Source: DASXMX01 sp036794395
GTDB lineage: Bacteria > Planctomycetota > Phycisphaerae > Tepidisphaerales > Tepidisphaeraceae
Assembly (NCBI GenBank): GCA_036794395.1
Contig: DAIRGS010000214.1
Location: 1-12,320 of the forward strand
Direction: 5' to 3'
DNA length: 12,320 nt
Below the pieces are notes generated by a model, which was given only the letters and a program-made list of their open reading frames with translations, searched no databases and had not been told where the DNA came from. Both the position numbers and the translations under genes were made by a program. Below are positions 6,987 through 12,320 of this stretch, piece after piece; position 1 is the first letter of the stretch, and each line of letters opens with the position of its first letter.

Positions 6987-7229
6987 GTTTGTATTCTTCG
7001 TAGGTTCATGCCTGTGGTGATCGGATTTCACCGTGCGCCGGCGCAACGCGCAATTCATGCCGGTTTTTGTTGACGGATTGGTCTCACGGAATGTGAATCG
7101 CAAATTAATTTTAATTTGGGGAAGATTTCTGGATGGCAGCGGGACGGCATTCGGTAAAATTGTTGCGTAACGAGTCCCGCTGTGTGGGATTTAATGGCGT
7201 GAGGTAAGGGGGCAGAACGGAGATCCGGC
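6987..7229. promoter_or_regulatory. Upstream region of the response regulator gene
   Basis: This gap holds a perfect AT-rich palindrome, CAAATTAATTTTAATTTG (7101-7118), which stands out in GC-rich surroundings and looks like an operator or a binding site for a bending protein. Candidate promoter pieces are TTGACG (7070-7075) with no good -10 at the right distance, and an isolated TAAAAT (7155-7160). The ribosome binding site GGAG at 7219-7222 lies seven bases before the ATG. Promoter calls are weak; the palindrome itself is certain. Confidence 0.4.
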
Positions 7230-7667
7230 ATGGCAACCGTTTTCCTGATTGATGACGATATGGATGGATCTGAAGCAGTTGCGCAATATCTCGAGCGCGC
7301 GGGCCATGTTGTCAGTCAGTCTGTCGGCGGGCATCAGGCGCTGTCTTCGATCCCGGTCATTCTCCCTGACGTGATCATCCTCGATCTCCGCATGCCTCAA
7401 ATGGATGGATTCACCTTCCTCCGGCGGCTGCGCGAAGATCGCCTCTCGGCCAGCATCCCGGCGATTTTGTTGACGGGCGTTTCCGATCCTGACCTTCACT
7501 GGCGAGCCGCCCAGGTTGGCGTGGATCGGGTGTTCCTCAAGGGTGATTGCAACTTGTCTGAGTTGCTTGCCTGCGTGGAAAGCCTTGCGGCCAATGTGGA
7601 TGCGCCGCCATCTCCCCTCCAGCACACATTCTGCGACGAGTCCTTCGGCGCCGCGCCGGCCATCTAA
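7230..7667 (+). CDS. Orphan response regulator (receiver domain only)
   Basis: The 145-residue protein is a single CheY-like receiver domain (about residues 3-120) with a short tail. Key residues are present: the acidic pocket IDDD (Asp8-Asp10), the phosphoacceptor Asp52 in ILDLRMPQMDG, Thr82 in LLTG, and Lys104 in FLKGD. The tail after about residue 120 is Pro/Ser-rich with no DNA-binding or enzyme domain. It should be phosphorylated by a histidine kinase encoded elsewhere and act by protein-protein contact, in a phosphorelay or on a partner. No kinase is adjacent. The start is supported by the GGAG ribosome binding site at 7219-7222. A strong hairpin about 30 bases after the stop suggests that it is transcribed alone. 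Confidence 0.93.
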   Translation: MATVFLIDDDMDGSEAVAQYLERAGHVVSQSVGGHQALSSIPVILPDVIILDLRMPQMDGFTFLRRLREDRLSASIPAILLTGVSDPDLHWRAAQVGVDRVFLKGDCNLSELLACVESLAANVDAPPSPLQHTFCDESFGAAPAI

Positions 7668-7695
7668 TTCTTCCCGCTATTTAGGATTTGCGACA

Positions 7696-7735
7696 GCTCA
7701 CACTTTCTCCTTCGGGAGAAAGTGTGCAGCGTTTT
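7696..7735 (+). terminator. Strong cUUCGg hairpin, probable terminator of the response regulator gene
   Basis: A perfect 12-bp stem (7699-7710 with 7715-7726) closes on the loop TTCG with a C-G closing pair, the extra-stable cUUCGg tetraloop. Three more pairs (7696-7698 with 7728-7730) extend it past a one-base bulge. A short GTTTTC follows (7731-7736), so the U-tract is modest. Its place 28 bases after the stop codon of the response regulator supports a Rho-independent terminator; it might also be a REP-like hairpin. Confidence 0.72.
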
Positions 7736-7736
7736 C

Positions 7737-8091
7737 TGGGCGTAAGTGGCCCATTGGGGCGGAAGGTTCGCGTCGGAAAAAATGGCGCTTGCAGGATGAG
7801 AATTGCAGCGCTTGGAGAATCCGGGGTGGCGCTGAGTACAGCTCTACGCCCGGCGTGGGGGCTGTCGGGGACCGGGTGGGACATCAATTGGGGAAGTGGC
7901 TTGATGTGAATTCCACTTTTGACATGGATCGCTCCGTGTTGATGGGTGAGTGAGATCCTGCTCCGACGTGACCAGAGTCATACCCGTCACAATCCTCAAA
8001 CCTTTCCACTCGTTGGCGGACATCCATTGGCTTTTTTTCCCTTGGGGGCGATCTCGCCCTGTGGGCTATGGATTCGGTCGATAAAGTGTGT
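7737..8091. other. 355-bp gap with no convincing gene
   Basis: Short open frames here (for example 7688-7909, plus strand) run through the terminator hairpin and have no protein-like features. Visible are two competing small inverted repeats (ACATCAA 7881-7887 with TTGATGT 7901-7907; AAGTGG 7894-7899 with CCACTT 7913-7918), a TTGACA at 7919-7924 without a matching -10, a run of seven T at about 8032-8038, and a GGGCGA/TCGCCC hairpin (8046-8059). The promoter of the CAP-domain gene must lie here, but I cannot place it. Confidence 0.5.
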
Positions 8092-8096
8092 GGAGG
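8092..8096 (+). promoter_or_regulatory. Ribosome binding site that fixes a TTG start
   Basis: GGAGG is a near-perfect Shine-Dalgarno sequence and ends six bases before the in-frame TTG at 8103. The earlier in-frame GTG at 8088 would lie upstream of it and have no site of its own. This argues that translation of the CAP-domain gene starts at TTG 8103. Confidence 0.7.
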
Positions 8097-8102
8097 CTGA
8101 TT

Positions 8103-9380
8103 TTGAATCAAAGTCGTAAATTGTCGGTTGTTGAACGTTTGGAGCTTCGGCGGTTGATGGCGGTGTCGGCGGGGGTTGAGCCTACGGCGGCCGAGCAGTA
8201 CATGCTGGAGTTGATCAATCGGGCGCGGGCGAATCCGGCCGCGGAATCCGCTTCGCTTGGGATTGATCTCAATGAGGGGCTTGCGGCTGGAACGATTAGC
8301 GCGAATGTGAAGCAGCCGCTCGCGTTCAATCCGCTCCTGGTTGACGCGGCACGATCGCACAGTCAGTGGATGATTTCGCACAATACATTCGCTCACAACG
8401 AGGGCAGCGTCGATCCCGGGGGGCAGATGCAGGCGGCGGGGTATGTATTTGCGGGCAACTGGACCTGGGGACAGAACATCGCGTTCAGCGGGCAAACAGG
8501 CGGTGCGCCGAATGTGACGACGACCGTTGCCCAGGAAGAAAACGATTTGTTCATTGATGCGGGCATTGCCGATCGCGGGCATCGCGTGAATCTGATGAAC
8601 GATTCGTTCAGGGAGATTGGGGTTGGCGTGGGGACTGGGACTTTTCAAGGATACAACTCGGTGCTGGCCAGCCAGGATTTCGCGGCCACGTCGGGGAACA
8701 GCTTTCTCACTGGCGTGGCGTTCACCAACGCGGATCAATCGGGGTTTTATGCGGTTGGTGAAGGTCTTGGCGGGATTACGATCACCGCAACGCGGGCTTC
8801 GGACGGTGCTGTGTTCTCGACGACCACCTGGTCGGCGGGTGGATACTCACTGGCTCTGGCGCCGGCCACTTACTCCATTACGGCCAGCGGTACGGGCATT
8901 GGCACGGTGAGCGGCGCTGATGTTGTGATGGGATCGCGCAACGTGGCGATGGACTTTACGCCGGGTGATTCACCGGTGCTGCCGGTTACGCCCCCGGCAG
9001 TGGATGCGAAGGGGATTGTGACGGGATTGATTTTCAAAGATCGCAATGCGAGCACGGTTCGGGAAGCGGGTGAGCCGGTGCTTGCCAAGTGGCGGGTGTT
9101 TGTGGATCTGAATGGCGATGGGGTTTATGAACCTTCGGAGCCGTCGGCGTTGAGCAATGCGCGCGGGGTGTTCAAGATCTCTATCGCGGCGGGGGATTAC
9201 ACGCTTAAGGTCGTTCAGAAGAAGGGGTTTGAAGCCACCGCGAATGCGGATGGTCAGGAGATCACCGTCAATTCCGGGGAGACTCTTCCCATATCACCTT
9301 TTAGCGAGCGGAATATCCCTGTCGTGAAAGCCGTCAAGCATCATAAGGTGCGACCGCTTTTGCAGGGGATGATGAGCTAG
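8103..9380 (+). CDS. Exported CAP/SCP-domain protein with SdrD-B-like domain and LEPR-XLL motif
   Basis: Read from TTG 8103, the product has 425 residues. A LEPR-XLL-type motif, VERLELRRLMA, is at about 10-20. A CAP (SCP/PR-1-like) domain spans about 28-195, with MLELINRARANP at its start, ARSHSQWM, WGQNIAFSG, and HRVNLMNDSFREIGVGV. A beta-rich carboxypeptidase-regulatory-like segment follows (about 205-285). A SdrD-B-like domain (about 304-372) contains an acidic, possibly calcium-binding, loop VDLNGDGVYEPSEPS. The C-terminus is basic, with KHHK. CAP proteins are extracellular with varied, often unknown roles, so the job here cannot be given. An alternative GTG start at 8088 would add five residues but lies before the GGAGG site. 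The gene stands alone on its strand with long gaps on both sides. Confidence 0.87.
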   Translation: MNQSRKLSVVERLELRRLMAVSAGVEPTAAEQYMLELINRARANPAAESASLGIDLNEGLAAGTISANVKQPLAFNPLLVDAARSHSQWMISHNTFAHNEGSVDPGGQMQAAGYVFAGNWTWGQNIAFSGQTGGAPNVTTTVAQEENDLFIDAGIADRGHRVNLMNDSFREIGVGVGTGTFQGYNSVLASQDFAATSGNSFLTGVAFTNADQSGFYAVGEGLGGITITATRASDGAVFSTTTWSAGGYSLALAPATYSITASGTGIGTVSGADVVMGSRNVAMDFTPGDSPVLPVTPPAVDAKGIVTGLIFKDRNASTVREAGEPVLAKWRVFVDLNGDGVYEPSEPSALSNARGVFKISIAAGDYTLKVVQKKGFEATANADGQEITVNSGETLPISPFSERNIPVVKAVKHHKVRPLLQGMMS

Positions 9381-9397
9381 CGCAATATTTGCGCTAG
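9377..9397. terminator. Nine-pair hairpin over the stop codon of the CAP gene
   Basis: CTAGCGCAA (9377-9385) and TTGCGCTAG (9389-9397) form a perfect 9-bp stem with a three-base TAT loop, and the TAG stop lies inside the left arm. No T-tract follows, so a classical intrinsic terminator is doubtful. It could protect the 3' end of the message or be a chance palindrome. Confidence 0.4.
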
Positions 9398-9436
9398 TCG
9401 GAAGAACCCACCTGCGTGTGCTGGGGATGCAGTTGG

Positions 9437-9508
9437 TTAGCGGTTGGACCGCAGGTCCACCTCTTCTGACCGGGACGCAAGAGGTGGACCTGCGGTCCAA
9501 ACCGCTAA
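9437..9508. repeat. Long inverted repeat with nested GGACC palindromes
   Basis: A left arm of 29 bases (9437-9465) and a right arm of 30 bases (9479-9508) are complementary except for one single-base indel (GGTTGGACC against GGTTTGGACC), around a 13-base spacer. Each arm also contains a smaller hairpin, TGGACC-GCA-GGTCCA, so the element can fold as one long stem or as two short hairpins. No transposase or coding potential is present. It resembles a REP/MITE-type intergenic repeat. Confidence 0.9.
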
Positions 9509-9826
9509 ACACGTTCGCAGCGCGATGGGCGCCGATTAACCACCGATTTGCCGACCGTCAACGAGACCTGCCCGTGTTTTCTCCCTGCGCCGGGCGTTGG
9601 GCGGGGCATGTTGCATCGCGGCAACATGCGTTACAGCCGGATCGTGAATGTCAGGGTGGCTGAGGGGAGCGGGGAAAACGTCTCATAATATCGGGATGGA
9701 GTTTGAGCCGTTGACGCGGGGGCTGGGGCGGGATAAAAGTCTCATTCGGAATTATCGGTACGCCGCCTTGTCGTCCTTTAAAGTTTTGCCGACGGGTCGG
9801 CGGGCGCGGTGTAGGTTTCCGTCACA
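9509..9826. promoter_or_regulatory. Gap before the 3D-domain gene: one hairpin and a candidate promoter
   Basis: A perfect nine-pair stem, GCATGTTGC (9606-9614) with GCAACATGC (9621-9629) around ATCGCG, is the clearest structure. TTGACG at 9711-9716 followed 16 bases later by ATAAAA (9733-9738) is a plausible sigma-70-type promoter for the gene at 9827, leaving an untranslated leader of about 80 bases. Only a weak GTAGG (9811-9815) lies before the start. No gene is seen in the gap. Confidence 0.35.
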
Positions 9827-10444
9827 ATGATGACGAGCAAACCGAAATCGCTTGGATCACGGATGATCGCCTCCGGCCTTCTTACACTTCTTGCTCGTTC
9901 CCACCGATTAGCGTTGGTGATTTGCTGCGGTATTGCTTCGGCAACGCTTCTTGGCGCCAGCAAGCCTGAAACTTCAGTTCCTTTGACCAAGACCGTTAGG
10001 GCCGCTGCCCCGGTTATTCAGCATGGCTCGGTGGCCGAGAAAACGGTTGCCGTGGATACGAATCGGGAACTGCTCCAGGAAACCTCCACGGCCGCGATCG
10101 AGCCGGAAGTCGCGGCATTGAAGAACCACGAACATCACAAGACTGTCTGGATGACCGTGACGGCGTATTGCAGCTGCACCAAGTGCTGCGGGCCGAAGGC
10201 TCGCGGGCTGACCGCCAGCGGCCGGTCCATCGCCTACAACGGCGGGCAGTTTGTGGCCGCCGATACCAAGCTGTTCAAGTTCGGCACGCAGATTCAGATC
10301 CCCGGTTATGCCGGTGGGCAGCCGGTTGAAGTCATCGATCGCGGTTCTGCGATCAAGGGATACCACATCGACCTGTTCTTCGCCTCGCATGATCAGGCGC
10401 GGCAGTGGGGCAAGCGGTGGATGGCGGTTGAGGTTGTTGAGTAG
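9827..10444 (+). CDS. Membrane-anchored 3D-domain protein, probable peptidoglycan-active enzyme
   Basis: The 205-residue protein has a basic N-terminus, a hydrophobic segment at about 28-44 (signal or anchor), a low-complexity linker to about 105, and a C-terminal 3D domain (about 108-205). The domain contains VTAYCSCTKCCGP, GLTASG, then the three conserved aspartates in VAADTKLF (Asp146), VIDRGSAIKG (Asp171) and HIDLFF (Asp182), ending WGKRWMAVEVV. 3D domains adopt a double-psi beta-barrel fold like that of MltA-type lytic transglycosylases and occur in cell-wall cleaving enzymes of the YocH/YabE kind, so action on peptidoglycan outside the membrane is likely by family. Three clustered Cys (115, 117, 120-121) may form a disulfide. 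The start is ATG 9827 or 9830; neither has a strong ribosome binding site. No wall-related partner is adjacent. Confidence 0.87.
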   Translation: MMTSKPKSLGSRMIASGLLTLLARSHRLALVICCGIASATLLGASKPETSVPLTKTVRAAAPVIQHGSVAEKTVAVDTNRELLQETSTAAIEPEVAALKNHEHHKTVWMTVTAYCSCTKCCGPKARGLTASGRSIAYNGGQFVAADTKLFKFGTQIQIPGYAGGQPVEVIDRGSAIKGYHIDLFFASHDQARQWGKRWMAVEVVE

Positions 10445-10500
10445 AGCGTGAAGACGTGAAACGTGATGAAATACATTGCGGGTGAGTGGCGCCTGGCATT

Positions 10501-10577
10501 CGCCCTCACCCCAACCCGCTCGCGGGCAGTCGCCAATTCCGCTCGCTTCTCCCGGGGGGAGAGGGAGCAAGAGGGCG
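10501..10577. repeat. REP-like composite palindrome
   Basis: Outer arms CGCCCTC (10501-10507) and GAGGGCG (10571-10577) enclose two smaller hairpins: CCCGC-TC-GCGGG (about 10515-10526) and an imperfect stem around CTCCC-GGG-GGGAG (about 10549-10561). The pyrimidine-rich start and the GGGAGAGGG later are typical of intergenic REP-type repeats. It sits between the 3D-domain gene and the TPR gene and might also end transcription of the former, although no T-tract follows. Confidence 0.55.
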
Positions 10578-10661
10578 CGCTTCACGGTTAACATTTGGCT
10601 CAAAGAACGCGTCCCTTGCGGTTGCTCGAATCCACATCCGACTTGCTAGAATCATCGATCC

Positions 10662-12218
10662 ATGTCGGACCCTTCGATTGAACAGTTGATGCAGATGGCG
10701 ATGCAGTTTCAGGCTGCCGGGAAGCTGGCGGAGGTGGAAAGTGTGTGCCGGCAGATTCTGGCGCGGGATTCTGATTATACGCCGGCCCTTCAGCTTTTGG
10801 GGGCGCTGCTGGGGCATACGGGTCGGCATGAGCAGGCGGCCGAGGTGCTGTCGCGCTGTGTGCGGCTGGATCCCACTGACGCGGCGGCGCAATCAACGTT
10901 GGGCATCGCACTTCAACTGCTGGGGCATCCGGAAAAGGCCATTGAGCATCTGAGCCGGGCAGTGGAACTTCAGCCGCAGGCGGCACAGATGCAGTACAAC
11001 CTGGGCAAGGCGCTGCGCGATCAAAAGCGCATGGAGGAAGCGGCCATTGCCTTTGGACGCACGGTTGAGCTGCAACGAAGCTTCTCCCCGGCCTGGAACA
11101 ATCTGGGCAACACGCTGCGCGATCTGGGCCGGCTTGAAGAGGCGGTCACATGCTATCAGACCGACCTTGAGCTGCGGCCGAACAATCCTCACACGCTGCA
11201 CAACATGGGGATTACGTACCGCGAATTACTGCGGTTAGCCGAGGCCATGCGGTGCTTTGATACGGCACTTACGTTTGAGCCGGGCTACAACGAATGCCGA
11301 TTGTCGCGGGCGATGCTGTTGCTGCTGGAAGGGCAACTGCTGCGGGGGTGGAACGAATACGAATCGCGCTTCGATGTTCCGCGCACAAAGGCCCGGCGCG
11401 AGTATACCCAGCCGGCCTGGGATGGATCCGATCCTGAGGGCCGGACGATTTTGCTGTATAGCGAGCAGGGGTTTGGCGATGCCATCCAGTTTGTGCGATA
11501 TGCGCCGCTGCTGGCGCAGCGGAACGTTACGGTGATTATTGAGTGTCAGCCGGAATTGCGGGAGCTGTTTGCTTCGTTGCGAGGGGTCGAGCAGGTGATT
11601 TGTCCGGGCGATGAGTTGCCGGACTTTGATGCGTATCGCGGGATGCTGAGCATGCCGCTGACGTTCGGCACGACGTTGGAAACCATACCGGCCGAAGGGC
11701 CTTATCTGCGGGCGGATCGGGCGAAGGTGAGGCGGTGGCGGAAAATCATTGAGCCGGGCGGATTGCGGGTTGGGCTGGTGTGGGCGGGGGCGGCGGGGTA
11801 TGGCAACGATCGGAATCGGTCGCTGACGCTCGAACGTATTTCTCGATTTGCCCAAACGCCGGATATTCGGTTTTACGGCCTGCAAAAAGGCGATGCGGCT
11901 AAGCAGGCGCTCAATCCGCCGGAGGGGATGTCGGTGCTGGATCTTTCCGATGAGCTGCATGATTTCAGCGACACTGCCGCGGCGATTGAGAATCTGGATC
12001 TGGTGATTTCGGTGGACACGGCCGTCGGGCATCTGGCGGGGGCGCTGGGTAAGTCGGTGTGGTTGATGATTCCTTATTTCCCGGATTGGCGGTGGATGCT
12101 GGGGCGGGTGGATAGTCCTTGGTATCCGACGATGAGATTATTTCGGCAGGGGGCGCGCGGGGATTGGGATGGTGTGATTGATCGGGTGGCGGAGGAGTTG
12201 AAGACGTTTGCGCCGTAG
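10662..12218 (+). CDS. TPR protein fused to a GT9/GT41-like glycosyltransferase domain
   Basis: The 518-residue protein has about six tetratricopeptide repeats (residues 8-210), with clear units such as AWNNLGNTLRDLGRLEEAV and TLHNMGITYRELLRLAEAM. A linking segment, GWNEYESRFDVP and PAWDGSDPEGRTILLYSEQ, comes next. The C-terminal domain (about 262-515) carries GFGDAIQFVRYAPLL, VGLVWAGAAGYGNDRNRSL, VISVDTAVGHLAGALGK (448-464) and DWRWMLGRVDSPWYPTMRL. From recall, this arrangement is a common bacterial family in which TPRs precede a heptosyltransferase/O-GlcNAc-transferase-like GT-B half. The role is probably sugar transfer to a protein or cell-surface glycan, with the TPRs as scaffold; donor and acceptor are unknown. 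No signal peptide is seen, so it should be cytoplasmic. There is no obvious ribosome binding site at ATG 10662, but the start fits the first TPR helix. Confidence 0.85.
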   Translation: MSDPSIEQLMQMAMQFQAAGKLAEVESVCRQILARDSDYTPALQLLGALLGHTGRHEQAAEVLSRCVRLDPTDAAAQSTLGIALQLLGHPEKAIEHLSRAVELQPQAAQMQYNLGKALRDQKRMEEAAIAFGRTVELQRSFSPAWNNLGNTLRDLGRLEEAVTCYQTDLELRPNNPHTLHNMGITYRELLRLAEAMRCFDTALTFEPGYNECRLSRAMLLLLEGQLLRGWNEYESRFDVPRTKARREYTQPAWDGSDPEGRTILLYSEQGFGDAIQFVRYAPLLAQRNVTVIIECQPELRELFASLRGVEQVICPGDELPDFDAYRGMLSMPLTFGTTLETIPAEGPYLRADRAKVRRWRKIIEPGGLRVGLVWAGAAGYGNDRNRSLTLERISRFAQTPDIRFYGLQKGDAAKQALNPPEGMSVLDLSDELHDFSDTAAAIENLDLVISVDTAVGHLAGALGKSVWLMIPYFPDWRWMLGRVDSPWYPTMRLFRQGARGDWDGVIDRVAEELKTFAP

Positions 12219-12259
12219 GGGCGTCGTTCGAGATTCTTGCCCTATTTGACTGTGCGGGA

Positions 12260-12305
12260 GTCCGTGCCATTGCTTTCAAGTGGCACGGCCTTCCAGGCCG
12301 TGGAC
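12260..12305. repeat. Two overlapping, mutually exclusive hairpins near the right edge
   Basis: CCGTGCCA (12262-12269) pairs with TGGCACGG (12281-12288), while CACGGCCT (12284-12291) pairs with AGGCCGTG (12295-12302) around TCC. The two stems share CACGG, so only one can form at once. GTCC/GGAC (12260-12263, 12302-12305) could close an outer stem. It lies 42 bases after the TPR gene stop, so it may serve as a 3' end structure or belong to a REP-type repeat family. Confidence 0.6.
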
Positions 12306-12320
12306 GGGGACGCTTCGGGT

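Noticed and set aside
6450..7103. Minus-strand open frames with repetitive Thr-Glu or Phe-Ser-Val peptides
   Set aside because: They arise from the nine-base period of the ACAGAG element, which keeps every frame open; they are not proteins.
7688..7909. 73-residue plus-strand open frame
   Set aside because: It begins inside the terminator hairpin and shows no ribosome binding site, domain or signal.
8046..8059. GGGCGA/TCGCCC hairpin as terminator
   Set aside because: The T-run is on its 5' side for the plus strand, and no T-run follows it on the minus strand in the right place.
9418..9663. 81-residue plus-strand open frame
   Set aside because: It runs through both arms of the inverted repeat and has no protein-like features.
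11235..12032. 265-residue minus-strand open frame under the TPR-glycosyltransferase
   Set aside because: An Arg/Pro/Gln-rich shadow of a strongly recognisable coding sequence.

Overview
The window most likely comes from a member of the Planctomycetota, probably near the Phycisphaerae. Three proteins start with a degenerate form of the 'LEPR-XLL' N-terminal motif that is typical of exported proteins in this phylum. A sulfatase, a multidomain fucosidase, a CAP-domain protein and a TPR-glycosyltransferase fit the same picture. This taxonomic call is inference from gene content; there is no rRNA or marker gene here. No tRNA, rRNA, CRISPR array or transposase gene was seen.

Left part (1-1660). 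A tightly packed minus-strand cluster runs from a cytochrome P460-like c-type haem protein, through the N-terminal stump of a Tat-exported FAD-linked oxidase and a short basic tail ORF, to a small lipoprotein. Both flanking junctions are 4-base ATGA stop/start overlaps, so the cluster looks like an operon whose middle gene has lost most of its body. Middle (1812-6726). A large plus-strand secreted alpha-L-fucosidase (CBM6-like, GH29, Pro-Thr linker, repetitive C-terminal domain) converges on a minus-strand pair: an unknown LEPR-XLL protein and a Tat-exported arylsulfatase-type enzyme. Fucosidase plus sulfatase suggests use of sulfated fucose-rich polysaccharide.

Right part (6727-12320). Upstream of the sulfatase lies a striking 186-bp element with perfect 16-bp terminal inverted repeats and 9-bp-periodic ACAGAG arms. 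Then come an orphan receiver-domain response regulator closed by a cUUCGg hairpin, a secreted CAP-domain protein (best start TTG), a palindrome-rich 446-bp gap, a membrane-anchored 3D-domain protein (probable peptidoglycan-active enzyme), another REP-like gap, and a TPR protein fused to a glycosyltransferase-like domain.

The most unusual content is in the intergenic DNA. At least four different palindromic or REP-like elements occupy the gaps between 6.8 kb and the right edge. I see no complete new multi-gene defence or biosynthetic system; the best leads are the ACAGAG element, the 9.4-kb inverted repeat and the decayed middle gene of the P460 operon.
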